From Eubacterium sp. (GTDB lineage: Bacteria > Bacillota > Clostridia > Acetivibrionales > DSM-1351): DNA of 41,744 bases. Shown here in pieces: positions 15,562 through 24,792 of the stretch. The notes under the pieces were generated by a model, which saw only the letters and a program-made list of their open reading frames with translations, was not told the DNA's origin and made no database searches. The number at the start of each line of letters is the position of its first letter. Position 1 is the stretch's first letter. The stretch is from contig JAQSXC010000047.1 in assembly GCA_029266335.1 (NCBI GenBank), positions 1-41,744 on the forward strand, in the 5' to 3' direction. A program made the translations under genes and the position numbers.

Positions 15562-16839
15562 CTATACTCTCTTCAGCAATACATCCTTTTCATACTCATT
15601 TATATCTTTTAACCATTCAGCTGCCACAGGGACACCTTTTTGGAGACAGTATTTATTCCAAACAGCTGCATAGGGCAGAGCCTTGAACTCTTCCAAAAGA
15701 GCAAGCCTGTCACCATAGTTTCCGGCCTCTTCGGCCTCCAAAGCAAGCTTTGTAGGTTCAAGCAATGAGAACAGGATTGATTTAAGCGTCGCTCTGGTTC
15801 CTGTTACCCAGGCAGTTATCCTGTTTATGCTGGCATCAAAGAAATCCAGCGCATAGTAAACTCTTTCCCAGACGTCCATACGCTTCACTTCCTGAGCAAG
15901 TGCTATAAGGTCATCATTGAGCACAACCACATGATCACTGTCCCAGCGTACAGGTCTGCTTACGTGAAGAAGAAGGTCTTTGGAATATAACAGTATTGAA
16001 GATATTTTGTCAGCTACACTTTCCGTCAGATGGAAGTGTCCCATATCAAAGCAGGGAGTAATGCTATTCTTAAGACTGTAACCCAGATAGAATTCATGGG
16101 AACCTACGGTGTAGGATTCAACTCCTATGCCAAAAAGCTTGCATTCCACTGCATCTATGATATATTTCGGGTCATACTTTATTGAGAATATCTCATCCAG
16201 AGAATCTTTTAATATCTGTCTATGCCCTGCTCTGTCAACAGTGGTATCCTTGCTTCCGTCACCAACCCAGAAATTGATTACACAGGGAGTACCCAGTTCC
16301 CTGCCTATGGCAGCGGCTATTTCTCTGCATCTCTTTCCGTGGCTTATCCAGAAACTTCTTATACAGGAATCCTTGCTGGAAAGTGTGAAGCCTGTAGCTG
16401 CCATATTGTGCGAAAAGAAGGTCGGGTTAAAGTCAATTCCGACACCCAGCTTCTTTGCCCAGTCAATCCACTTCCTGAAATGCTCCACCGTTATCTGATC
16501 CCTGTCAACCTGCTGACCATCTGTCTCAGCATATATTGCATGGAGATTGATTCTGTGTTTGCCGGGAATCAGGCTAAATGCCTTTTCATAGTCTGCACGG
16601 AGTTCGTCACCTGTTCTCGCTCTTCCGGGATAGTTTCCGGTTACCAGTGTTCCGCCGCCCGCACCAGCAGCAGCCACTTCGAACCCGCCAATATCATCAC
16701 CCTGCCAGCAGTGCAGTGATATCTGCATGGAACTCATTTTTTCAAGAATTTCATCAGTATCTATTCCATATGCTGCATAAACTTCCTTTGCCAACTGGTA
16801 GCTCTTTTCAACATTTTCCGTGCTGATTAATTTTGTCAT
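15562..16839 (-). CDS. rhaA: L-rhamnose isomerase
   Basis: The product has 425 aa from the ATG at 16839, which has GGAGGTTG upstream; the E. coli enzyme has 419. It converts L-rhamnose to L-rhamnulose with Mn/Zn. The RhaA signature SLHCWQGDDIGGFE is near residue 45, INFWVGDGSKDTTVDR near residue 190, and the metal-site segments DAVECKLFGIG and FDMGHFHLTE follow. It is the E. coli RhaA type rather than the shorter RhaI type. It lies after rhaB, 116 bp apart, and upstream of the aldolase that takes the next phosphorylated intermediate. Confidence 0.95.
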   Translation of the reverse strand: MTKLISTENVEKSYQLAKEVYAAYGIDTDEILEKMSSMQISLHCWQGDDIGGFEVAAAGAGGGTLVTGNYPGRARTGDELRADYEKAFSLIPGKHRINLHAIYAETDGQQVDRDQITVEHFRKWIDWAKKLGVGIDFNPTFFSHNMAATGFTLSSKDSCIRSFWISHGKRCREIAAAIGRELGTPCVINFWVGDGSKDTTVDRAGHRQILKDSLDEIFSIKYDPKYIIDAVECKLFGIGVESYTVGSHEFYLGYSLKNSITPCFDMGHFHLTESVADKISSILLYSKDLLLHVSRPVRWDSDHVVVLNDDLIALAQEVKRMDVWERVYYALDFFDASINRITAWVTGTRATLKSILFSLLEPTKLALEAEEAGNYGDRLALLEEFKALPYAAVWNKYCLQKGVPVAAEWLKDINEYEKDVLLKRV

Positions 16840-16955
16840 ATTTTCAACCTCCATCTGCGGCCTTAAGCCATATTATGTATTCTATACTTCCGGTTTCAGC
16901 TTGCTGCCAGCCTCCTTACGGCCAAACTTCCAACTTCTGATTTCAATCAGCTAAA

Positions 16956-18425
16956 CTATTTGCATAATCCCAGAAACCTCTCATAAGTCTCATCCCACTG
17001 TGGAATTTCCTTCGGCTTGTACTCAATAGTTGGTGTTGAATTTCTAACAAGCTGTCTTCCTTCGCTCAGAGTCTTTATTTCACCCAGAGCATATAGCTGT
17101 GAAATCACATTCCCCATTGCAGTTGCTTCATCCGGTCCTGCTATAACCGGTCTTGCAATGGCATTTGCAGTAAACTGGGACAGGATTGTATTCTTGCAGC
17201 CACCTCCCACTATATGAAGCACCGGTAAGCTGTAACCCACTATTTTCTCCAGACCTTCCAGCGCCACCCGGTACTTCAGTGCCAGACTCTCAAAAATACA
17301 TCTGGAAATCTGGCCCTTGGTTTCGGGAACAGGCTGGTTTGTTCTGCAGCAGTAATCCCTGATTTTTTGAGGCATGGCACCGGGACTGTAAAAGGCGCTG
17401 TCATCAGGATTTATCAGGGAACGGAAGGGTTCTGCCTCCATTGCCATCTGATCCAGTTCATCAAAAGAAACCCTTTCACCTTTTTTATCCCAGTACCTCT
17501 GACATTCCTGGTAAATCCACAGACCCATGATATTCTTAAGAAGCCTGATGGTATTGTTGAAGCCGCCTTCATTTGTATAGTTCTGACTGTAGGTTTCATC
17601 ACTGATAATTGGTGCCGGAAGTTCAACTCCCAGCAGGGACCAGGTTCCACTGCTCAAATATGCGTATTTCTCCTGACTGACAGGAACCGAAACTACAGCG
17701 CTTGCCGTGTCGTGTGACGCAACTGAAACAACCGGTATTTTGCCTATTCCCAGCTCCGACATGATCCCCTGTGACAGACTGCCGTTTATTGTTCCGGCAT
17801 CTACGATACCCGGTAAAATACCGGTTGGCAGACCCAGCTTATTCATTAATTCCCTTGACCAGTTTCTGTTTTTGGCATTTAGCATTTGTGACGTGCTTGC
17901 ATTGGTATATTCAGCGTTTATTTCTCCAGTCAAAAAATAATTCAGCAAGTCAGGTATGAACAGCAAGGTTTTTGCCCTTTCAAGCAGATCAGGACTTTCC
18001 TTTTTCACAGCCATCAGCTGATACAGAGTGTTGAAGGACTGAAATGCGATTCCCGTCTCCCCATATATATCTCTTTTAGAAATAATTCCGCAGGTTTCCT
18101 CAATCATTTTTTCGGTTCTGCTATCTCTATAATGAAAAGGATTTCCTATCAATCCGCCCTTTGAATCTAACAATGCAAAATCAACAGCCCAGGTATCCGT
18201 GCCTATTGAAGTGATCTCTCCTCCGGCATCCTTTGAAGCCTTCAATATCCCCTGCTTCATTTCATGAAAAAGTCTCAGAATATCCCAATAAAAACTGTTT
18301 TGTACCATAACGGGCTGATTCTGAAATCTGTGTACTTCCTTCAGTTCCAATTTGCTGCCGTTATACTTTGCAAGCATGGCCCTTCCACTGCTTGCACCAT
18401 AATCAAATGCCAATATGTTAAGCAT
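16956..18425 (-). CDS. rhaB: L-rhamnulokinase
   Basis: The product has 489 aa, the normal RhaB size. FGGY-family kinase: N-terminal AFDYGASSGRAMLAKYNG phosphate loop, DTWAVDFALLD near residue 95, SVASHDTASAVV near 240, and the ATP-site HIVGGGCKNTILSQFTANA near 400. The DYGASSGR form of the first motif is typical of RhaB. It phosphorylates rhamnulose to rhamnulose-1-phosphate. GGGAGGT is upstream of the ATG. It is the first gene of the minus-strand rha unit and diverges from the AraC-type regulator, with a MITE-like element between them. Confidence 0.95.
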   Translation of the reverse strand: MLNILAFDYGASSGRAMLAKYNGSKLELKEVHRFQNQPVMVQNSFYWDILRLFHEMKQGILKASKDAGGEITSIGTDTWAVDFALLDSKGGLIGNPFHYRDSRTEKMIEETCGIISKRDIYGETGIAFQSFNTLYQLMAVKKESPDLLERAKTLLFIPDLLNYFLTGEINAEYTNASTSQMLNAKNRNWSRELMNKLGLPTGILPGIVDAGTINGSLSQGIMSELGIGKIPVVSVASHDTASAVVSVPVSQEKYAYLSSGTWSLLGVELPAPIISDETYSQNYTNEGGFNNTIRLLKNIMGLWIYQECQRYWDKKGERVSFDELDQMAMEAEPFRSLINPDDSAFYSPGAMPQKIRDYCCRTNQPVPETKGQISRCIFESLALKYRVALEGLEKIVGYSLPVLHIVGGGCKNTILSQFTANAIARPVIAGPDEATAMGNVISQLYALGEIKTLSEGRQLVRNSTPTIEYKPKEIPQWDETYERFLGLCK

Positions 18426-18581
18426 TTTCCCACTATACCTCCCGGGATATTTTCACAGGAATTGTTATATGCCAACCTCCCATTATCAATAATTACTCTA
18501 TCAAAAAACAGATTTACCCGGCAAATTCCTATATTAAAACTATATATGAACAGCTGATTATTTTCTTAGGGGAATGTTACT

Positions 18582-18883
18582 ATTTTATTAGGCTATATTA
18601 CCCTCTATTAACAATGTACAATACGTTTTTGAGTGGTGAATTTGCCCTGCGGCTGCGTTGAAGCCGCTTACAAGGCATAAAGCCTTTCTGCGCGTCTTCG
18701 CCTTGTCGCAAGCCAAATTCTCTCCCTCAAAAATCATCGACCTCACGCCGAGATATTTTGGCAATTTTCGAGGCGGATGGACGCAGCCTTGCTGACGCAA
18801 GGCAAGGACGACAACAAAGAAAAGTGATAAAATAGCCGGCATGAGGCGTGTTTTACATTGTCAATAGGAGGGTATTATGTTAA
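18582..18883. mobile_element. MITE-like element of about 302 bp with terminal inverted repeats
   Basis: The ends are inverted copies of each other: ACCCTCTATTAACAATGTAC... from about 18600 and, at the right, the complement ACCCTCCTATTGACAATGTA ending near 18872, about 27 bases with few differences. The 9-bp word AATGTTACT occurs just outside both ends (18573-18581 and 18884-18892) and could be a target duplication. The inside is GC-rich and contains only an 84-codon frame without recognisable domains. There is no transposase, so it would be non-autonomous. It separates rhaB from the AraC regulator. Confidence 0.6.
18585..18614 (-). promoter_or_regulatory. Possible outward promoter in the left repeat, toward rhaB
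   Basis: On the minus strand TTGTTA (18614-18609) and TAATAA (18590-18585) are 18 bp apart, mirroring the promoter in the other terminal repeat. It would give a leader of about 150 nt before rhaB. Weaker than the right-hand one; activity is inferred. Confidence 0.3.
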
Positions 18884-18886
18884 AAT
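18858..18886 (+). promoter_or_regulatory. Promoter of the AraC-type regulator, formed at the right end of the MITE
   Basis: TTGTCA (18858-18863) and TAAAAT (18881-18886) are 17 bp apart. Transcription would begin near 18893, about 27 nt before the ATG at 18920. The -35 lies inside the terminal inverted repeat and the -10 spans its edge, so the element appears to supply the promoter. Confidence 0.5.
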
Positions 18887-18919
18887 GTTACTGATATTTT
18901 ATGAAAGGACAGACACCTT

Positions 18920-19807
18920 ATGAAAAGCTCAATACCAACACTTAGAGGCAGCAGCATTTTCAGACCGGGAGAATTGATATGTATAAATAAATCCTCGGAA
19001 GCATTTGAGGAATATATGCATATGATGCACAAACATGACTTTATCGAGTTGGTTTATGTCATTTCGGGCAAAGGAAGGCATATTGTTCAGGATAATGAAT
19101 ATGAGCTTTCAAAAGGCGACTTTTTTATAATTAACCATAATGTATCCCACGGGTTTTATCCTTTGGTAGATGGTGTTGATGAGCCGGTAGTTTTCAACTG
19201 CCTGTTTATGCCGGAATATCTGGACTCCTCGCTCTTGAGTACCGGAAATTTCGAGGATATTGTTTCATCCTTCCTGTTTAAATCCCTTTTTCCCGATAAA
19301 TCAATTGCACTGCCCGATTTGAAGCTGGCAGGCTCTCAATACACCGAGATCGGGGAGCTGTTCTCCAGAATGTATTTTGAATATCAGTCACAAGCCAGAG
19401 GGTATTATGATATATTAAGAGCTTATCTGATTGAGCTGTTAATTAAAATATTCCGGTTAATGGACAACAAAAAACCTCCTGTTCCAAATAAGAACCGGGA
19501 GATTATTGAAAAAGCAATTTTTCTTATGAAACAGAACTACAATCAGGATATCCGGCTTGAGGACATAGCCATGAAGTGCTTTATCAGCAAAAATTATTTC
19601 AGCAGGCTGTTCAAAGAGGTCACCGGTATCAAATTCAGCGACTATGTCCAAAAAGTACGTATTGACGAGGCTTGCTCACTAATCAGAAACACAAGCAGTA
19701 AACTGACAGACATTGCCTTGCAGACCGGTTACAGCGATATGAAGTTCTTTTACCAGGTGTTCAGAAAATACACCGGAATGACTCCGGGGGAGTACAGAAA
19801 GAAATAG
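18920..19807 (+). CDS. AraC-family regulator, probably of rhamnose genes
   Basis: The product has 295 aa. Residues 1-170 are a cupin-type sensor (MHKHDFIELVYVISGKGRHIV, then GDFFIINHNVSHGFYP). Residues 195-295 hold the two AraC helix-turn-helix motifs: DIRLEDIAMKCFISKNYFSRLFK and LTDIALQTGYSDMKFFYQVF, ending KYTGMTPGEYRKK. It is laid out like RhaS/RhaR, which bind L-rhamnose and activate rhaBA, and it diverges from rhaB. AAAGGA precedes the ATG at 18920. It is convergent with the next gene, with only 25 bp between the two stops. The ligand is inferred from context. Confidence 0.9.
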   Translation: MKSSIPTLRGSSIFRPGELICINKSSEAFEEYMHMMHKHDFIELVYVISGKGRHIVQDNEYELSKGDFFIINHNVSHGFYPLVDGVDEPVVFNCLFMPEYLDSSLLSTGNFEDIVSSFLFKSLFPDKSIALPDLKLAGSQYTEIGELFSRMYFEYQSQARGYYDILRAYLIELLIKIFRLMDNKKPPVPNKNREIIEKAIFLMKQNYNQDIRLEDIAMKCFISKNYFSRLFKEVTGIKFSDYVQKVRIDEACSLIRNTSSKLTDIALQTGYSDMKFFYQVFRKYTGMTPGEYRKK

Positions 19808-19832
19808 TATTTACTGATTTTGGCTATCCATA

Positions 19833-22142
19833 CTAGTCCTGAATATTCGGAGTATAAAATGAGTCATTCAGAATATCTATTACTCCTTGACACTCATTTT
19901 TTAAACTTTTTGGAAAGCAAACCAAATAAGAATTCGATGCCTTTTCTCCAACAATTGTCTTTTGGTATTTAACAAGCCCGTTTACCTCCCAGGACAGGAT
20001 ATAGTAATTGTCCTTCTGAACCTTGTATGAGACTTTGAGTCCCAACCTATTTATATATTGGTCCATTAATCTGGAAGCCGAAAGCCTGCTGGCATTTTTT
20101 GAGCTGTAAACCGTAATTTCGGAGTTGTCCCTTCTATTTGAGAAGGTAACACTATCCCCGTATTGTGATGTCTTTGTCTTTGAAAAAGTCGCAGGATAAT
20201 ATATGGAAAATCCATATTTGTTGCTGCTATAAACTTTATTTACATTGATTTGTTCTGATGATGTATTTTCACTTTTCAGGCCTGCTTCTGACTTTCCGGA
20301 TGAATTACTATTTAATTCAGAAACATTCGCCTGACCCGAGCCAACTGTTATGTAAACATTTTCGATAAAGTTCCCGCAACCTACCGTTACTTGTGAATAC
20401 CCTGGTTTAATCGCTTGAACGGTTCCATCATTATCAACTTTGAGAATATCATTTTGTACTTCATAGGATAGAGCCGGGATTTCCGCCCCTTCCGGGCTTA
20501 TATCAATACTTGGAATAATTCTTACCTTTTGATCAGGTTCAAGCTCAAAATGATTGTACTTTATGCTTATTCCTTTTATTAACGGCTGAACAGAAACCTT
20601 TAATGTTTGATACTTATTATTAACTTCAACTTTAATAAAAGCATCACCAACACCGATAGCTCTGATATTACCCTCGCTATCTACAGTGACAACTTTTTCA
20701 TCACTGCTTGAATAGCCTATTTCTGGCAGTTTTGCGTTCTTATGACTCATAACCAACTGAGTCACAACTTTTCCCGAATCTCCGATTTTATTAAGCTGGC
20801 CGTCCATATAAACGCTAAAGCTCTTCATTTCAGGAAGTACAAATGAAACATCGTAGGTTTTAATAACTTTATTGTTAATAACCGCTGAAATTTTAGTCTG
20901 TCCTCCCTTAATTCCCCTGAGTACGTTTTTAGCATCTACAGATGCAATCTCCGGATCACCAATCACCCATTTCACATCCGGGCTGCCGGCATAAAAAGGT
21001 ATTACCTTGTGACTCTCTTTTAGTTGGACGCTTTGGTCTACAAGAAAACTTTTATCTAGCTCATCAAATTCGAAATCATATATTTTAGGATGAAGAATTC
21101 CGCTCCTGAACAAAATAAGCTGTACTATCAACAAAATGGCAACAATAATACCCGAGGATCCTGCAGCGAAAATCTTAATCCTCTTCCTGCGAAATTCAAG
21201 TGCTATTGATCTCTCAGGGTTATCCGGAATAAAATATGAGCTGTCCAACGATGCGGCAACTTTATAACTGCGTAAGGCCAAAGAGTATTTATTTGAATTG
21301 TCGTATGCTTGTCCGAGCAAAAAACTTGTCCTGGCATCGCCAATGTTTGCTGCTATTGCACCTGACAGTAGTATTTCAGCCTCTTCATTACTTCCTATAC
21401 CAATAAGCATGTGAGCTTTTTCGTTTATATAATTTATTTCAGTTGGAGTAATTTGGATTGCTGCGTCAAAGCTTTCCAAAGCATCCCTATATCTTTTTAG
21501 CGCAGTCAGTATTAGCGCCCTTTTATAGTAAGCAGCGTGATGCCTGATATTCAGCTTAAGTGTTTTATCAAAGAAGCTAAGAGCTTCATGAAGTTCATTT
21601 AATGCATAGCAGCAATTCGCCTTTATAAAACAGGCATTTGAATTGTCATCAATTGAAAGTGCCAGATCAGAGTAGCATATTGCGCGGCTATAGTCACCCT
21701 CATCACTACATTTTTCTGCCTTTGCTTCGAAGTATGCATAGCTGTTATTTTTATTTTCAAGTTCTTTGGTTAAAACCCAGGGAATATTACTTTGACTCAG
21801 AAGTCCTTCCATTTTGTAACTATCATACTTTCCGCTTCTGCTTAATAAATTCAGGACTTCCTTGAATTTTTCTAGACTAAAATCCATATAAAACTGCTTC
21901 AAATATGCTTCTATAAGCTTTGAAGACTCATCATAGTGCTTTGAGCCACAAAGTATCTTAGTTTTTTCAAATATATAATAGCTTTTTTTATTAGAATCCG
22001 AGCATGCAATCGCCTTATCTATTTCTGTAATTGCTTCACTCAAATTATTTTGGAAAAGTGCTCTCACAGCAGACTTTAAATAAATATTAGGATTACCATT
22101 TATTAAATCAACTGTTCCTTCAGATGTTAAGTCCCAAACCAT
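19833..22142 (-). CDS. Large membrane-anchored protein with TPR repeats and Ig-like domains, function unknown
   Basis: The product has 769 aa. Residues 1-310 are tetratricopeptide-like helical repeats (for example ACFIKANCCYALNELHEALS, then AAYYKRALILTALKRYRDAL). One membrane helix follows at about 324-345 (KIFAAGSSGIIVAILLIVQL) after a positive RRKRIK stretch, so the TPR part should be inside the cell. Outside there would be two or three Big2-like Ig domains (SVDAKNVLRGIKGGQTKIS; VTVDSEGNIRAIGVGDAFIK; DNDGTVQAIKPGYSQVTV), a Ser/Asn-rich linker near 610-635 and a C-terminal domain (YGFSIYYPATFSKTKTSQYG) that resembles PsbP-like or lipoprotein modules. GGGGGTAG precedes the ATG. I do not know its function, and it has no evident link to rhamnose. 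Confidence 0.8.
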   Translation of the reverse strand: MVWDLTSEGTVDLINGNPNIYLKSAVRALFQNNLSEAITEIDKAIACSDSNKKSYYIFEKTKILCGSKHYDESSKLIEAYLKQFYMDFSLEKFKEVLNLLSRSGKYDSYKMEGLLSQSNIPWVLTKELENKNNSYAYFEAKAEKCSDEGDYSRAICYSDLALSIDDNSNACFIKANCCYALNELHEALSFFDKTLKLNIRHHAAYYKRALILTALKRYRDALESFDAAIQITPTEINYINEKAHMLIGIGSNEEAEILLSGAIAANIGDARTSFLLGQAYDNSNKYSLALRSYKVAASLDSSYFIPDNPERSIALEFRRKRIKIFAAGSSGIIVAILLIVQLILFRSGILHPKIYDFEFDELDKSFLVDQSVQLKESHKVIPFYAGSPDVKWVIGDPEIASVDAKNVLRGIKGGQTKISAVINNKVIKTYDVSFVLPEMKSFSVYMDGQLNKIGDSGKVVTQLVMSHKNAKLPEIGYSSSDEKVVTVDSEGNIRAIGVGDAFIKVEVNNKYQTLKVSVQPLIKGISIKYNHFELEPDQKVRIIPSIDISPEGAEIPALSYEVQNDILKVDNDGTVQAIKPGYSQVTVGCGNFIENVYITVGSGQANVSELNSNSSGKSEAGLKSENTSSEQINVNKVYSSNKYGFSIYYPATFSKTKTSQYGDSVTFSNRRDNSEITVYSSKNASRLSASRLMDQYINRLGLKVSYKVQKDNYYILSWEVNGLVKYQKTIVGEKASNSYLVCFPKSLKNECQGVIDILNDSFYTPNIQD

Positions 22143-22193
22143 TCTCTACCCCCGGCAAAAAAGCCTATCATCGAACTCTGGTTAACCTTTTCC

Positions 22194-22370
22194 TAAGAAG
22201 TAGTGGTCTGTAACATCTAAAACGTATATTGCCCGGCGAGGAAAATTTTCTCAGGACTAGGCGGAAGAGAGCGGAATAATTGCTTTATTCCAACCGATGA
22301 CAACGACGTCCTGGGGAAATTTAACCGCAGGCAATGTATGAATTTAGATGTTACAGATCACTAATACTTA
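22194..22370. mobile_element. Second MITE-like element, about 177 bp, with 40-bp terminal inverted repeats
   Basis: The left end (22194-22233, with TAGTGGTCTGTAACATCTAA) and the right end (22330-22370) are inverted copies with about 33 of 40 positions the same. The inside is GC-rich and has no coding potential that I trust. The repeat sequence differs from that of the 18582-18883 element. No clear target duplication was found. It lies 50 bp upstream of the TPR gene. Confidence 0.6.
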
Positions 22371-22706
22371 GAATAATAAAAATAGGCCATTATTCATAAT
22401 TATCTCAATTATCACAATTATGTAAATAAACCGTGAGTCCTATTTCGGAAATAGGCATAATCTATCCAATCTCCTTCAAAAGAATTTAACATTAATTGGT
22501 TATTACAGCGATTTACGTCCACTACAGAGAAAAACCTTACAACGTTATAATTAAAGTGTTGAAAGGTTTTTTAACAAGAGTCTAATCTATTAATATTTTA
22601 ACTTTTGCTTGCAATTTTCTGACATTCCTGCTTTAGTTTTGCATCAATAGTGATTATATTTACATTTCTTCAATTATCTTTATCCCCCGGGGCTCCATTT
22701 CACCCT
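22371..22706. other. AT-rich intergenic DNA with two hairpins, no gene seen
   Basis: Beyond the MITE-like element the gap up to the ribokinase stop holds a short perfect hairpin, CCTATTTCGGAAATAGG (22439-22455), and the terminator described separately. I see no plausible gene, RNA gene or conserved regulatory motif in the rest. Confidence 0.6.
22530..22572. terminator. Bidirectional terminator-like hairpin after the ribokinase gene
   Basis: AAAAACCTTACAAC pairs with GTTGAAAGGTTTTTT around a 15-base loop, with one mismatch. A T-run follows on the plus strand and a shorter one on the minus strand. It lies about 135 bp after the ribokinase stop, so it probably ends the lacI-kinase transcript. 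Confidence 0.55.
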
Positions 22707-23597
22707 TCAAGTCTTCAGCAATTCATTTACCATTTCCATAGTTGGTATTGACGATACCGCACCTGCTTTTGAAACAGCTAATGATGCCGCCAGCGATGCA
22801 AGCTTTAAAGAGGTTGGTATATCCAGGCCTTTTGCTGTTGAACCTACAAAGTATCCTAAAAAGGTATCCCCGGCCGCAGTTGTATCCACCACTTCCACTT
22901 CATTTGCTCCATGCTTAAACCAGTTGGTTTTGTCTGCATAAATAACCCCATTTTTCCCAAGAGTCAGGACAACACTGATATCAGGATACTTTTTCAACAG
23001 ACGTGATATAATCTCTTCCGGTTTGGAGGAACCTGTAAGATCTTCGCCCTCTATTTCATTGATTATCAGCCAGGTAATGCCCTCAAGAGAAGTATTTTTA
23101 ATCCACTCTTCCATTGGAGAAGGGTTGAAGGCGATTTTCATCCTGCTCTTTTGAGCCGCTTTGAGCAAATAGGGTACATTACTTATTTCATTCTGAGCGA
23201 TCAGAATATCGTTCCCGGTAAACTGCTCCAATATATTGTCTATCTCAAGGGTAGTAATTTCCTTATTTGTACCGCCAAAAAGTATGATACTGTTTTGACC
23301 GGATTTATCCTTCTGAATCAGTGCATTTCCTGTACGTCCTTCACTTTCCATGAGGAAATCACACTTTATTCCGGCCTCATCCAAAGCCTGCCTTATTATA
23401 CCGCCATCCCTGCCTATCTTACCGGCATGATATACCTCAAGGCCGGATCTGGCTATTGCTACCGATTGATTTAGCCCTTTCCCGCCGCAAAAGGTATTGA
23501 TTTCTTCGGAAGAAATTGTTTCACCCGGGCGTACTATATGATCCAGACTATATACAATATCTATATTTAAAGATCCAAAATTCAATATTTTATTCAT
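22707..23597 (-). CDS. PfkB-family sugar kinase, ribokinase-like
   Basis: The product has 296 aa from the ATG at 23597 (GGGAGAG upstream). Ribokinase family: N-terminal NFGSLNIDIVYSLDHIVRPG, the di-glycine sugar site NTFCGGKGLNQSVAIARSG, and the C-terminal VEVVDTTAAGDTFLGYFVG with the catalytic Asp and anion hole. It would phosphorylate ribose or a related sugar. It follows the LacI gene by about 65 bp and is probably cotranscribed with it. The cluster already has an FGGY kinase, so the exact substrate of this one is uncertain. Confidence 0.88.
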   Translation of the reverse strand: MNKILNFGSLNIDIVYSLDHIVRPGETISSEEINTFCGGKGLNQSVAIARSGLEVYHAGKIGRDGGIIRQALDEAGIKCDFLMESEGRTGNALIQKDKSGQNSIILFGGTNKEITTLEIDNILEQFTGNDILIAQNEISNVPYLLKAAQKSRMKIAFNPSPMEEWIKNTSLEGITWLIINEIEGEDLTGSSKPEEIISRLLKKYPDISVVLTLGKNGVIYADKTNWFKHGANEVEVVDTTAAGDTFLGYFVGSTAKGLDIPTSLKLASLAASLAVSKAGAVSSIPTMEMVNELLKT

Positions 23598-23663
23598 ATT
23601 GCACTCTCCCATAATAAAGACTTATAAAGCGCATACTGAGAAACACTGCAAAAAATCCGGCAA

Positions 23664-24671
23664 TTATTTCTGTTTTAGAACGCTATCTCTGATAATAAGT
23701 TCTGTATTTATTTGTATTTTCTGTGACGTACCATTATTCTCAATCATTAATGCCATCAGTCGTTTTACAGCGGTGCTGCCCATCTCCTGTTTAAATACCT
23801 TTACTGTTGTCAGTCTTGGACTTGTTATCTCACAGAAAGGCATATCATCAAACCCTATAATGGAAACATCCCTGGGAATATTTATACCCTTTTCCTTTAA
23901 TGCTCTCATTACTCCAAATGCAATAGTATCATTGTCGGCAAAGAATGCTGTAGGCAAGCTTTTATTATTCTGCAGAAAAACTGCCATATCTCTATACGCA
24001 CCTTCCATGGTGGGCTCAACAGAAATGAGATACTCCTTTTTTACTGCTATTTTGAATTCATGTAAAGCGTCCAGAAATCCCTGCCTTCTATAAAAAAAGT
24101 TCTTTATAAAGGCAGAACTGCCGATGTAGCCTATCTCGGCATGCCCATTTTCTATTAAATAACTGGTTGCTCTAAATGAAGCATCTTCATTATTTATGAG
24201 AACCGAATTAATATTACTGTCTCTGAGACAGCTGTCAAGCAATACAATTGGGTTTCTGTAATTACTGAACAGCTCAAGGTCTTCACGCAGCATTTCGGTT
24301 GCAAGTATAAGCATTCCTGAAGTACTGTCATTGTTCAGACCCGCTATAATTTCTCCGAAGTCCTTCTCCATAATGCTTATGTGGGAAATAAGCAGTTCAT
24401 ACCCCTGCAGCCTGCATTCCTTTTCTATTCCTTCTATAAGGGATGAGAAAAACGGAGTGTCATTGACAACATATCCATGCCTTTTGAATATAACCAGACG
24501 TATGGTATTTTTGTCAGAAGCAGTCTCCTTGATATAGCCAAGTTCCCTGGCAGCTTTCAAGACATTCTGCTTTATTTCCTCGCTTACACCTTTTCTGTTG
24601 TTAAGAGCATTGGACACTGTAGCAGGTGAAACATTTGCCGCCTTTGCTATATCCTTAACAGTTAACTTCAT
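23664..24671 (-). CDS. LacI-family transcriptional regulator
   Basis: The product has 335 aa, the family norm. Residues 1-55 are the LacI helix-turn-helix and hinge: LTVKDIAKAANVSPATVSNA, then LNNRKGVSEEI, with KAARELGY. The rest is a periplasmic-binding-like sensor domain (SGMLILATEMLREDLELF, PTAFFADNDTIAFGVMRALK, IIGFDDMPFCEITSPRLTTV). It probably represses the adjacent sugar cluster until the sugar is bound. It has its own promoter (24793-24821), just after the kinase gene. Confidence 0.93.
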   Translation of the reverse strand: MKLTVKDIAKAANVSPATVSNALNNRKGVSEEIKQNVLKAARELGYIKETASDKNTIRLVIFKRHGYVVNDTPFFSSLIEGIEKECRLQGYELLISHISIMEKDFGEIIAGLNNDSTSGMLILATEMLREDLELFSNYRNPIVLLDSCLRDSNINSVLINNEDASFRATSYLIENGHAEIGYIGSSAFIKNFFYRRQGFLDALHEFKIAVKKEYLISVEPTMEGAYRDMAVFLQNNKSLPTAFFADNDTIAFGVMRALKEKGINIPRDVSIIGFDDMPFCEITSPRLTTVKVFKQEMGSTAVKRLMALMIENNGTSQKIQINTELIIRDSVLKQK

Positions 24672-24792
24672 TTAAAATCACTCCAATTTATCTTGGTTAA
24701 CCCAATTTTATCCGCAGACATGATAAAATAATAAATTAACCTTTTTGAGACAGAGTTTTATTATTTAATCATACCATAATTATATCAGATAC

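Noticed and set aside
18588..18842. 84-codon minus-strand frame inside the MITE-like element
   Set aside because: It spans the element including part of a terminal repeat, has no domain, and its start lies in the inverted repeat; repeat DNA explains it.
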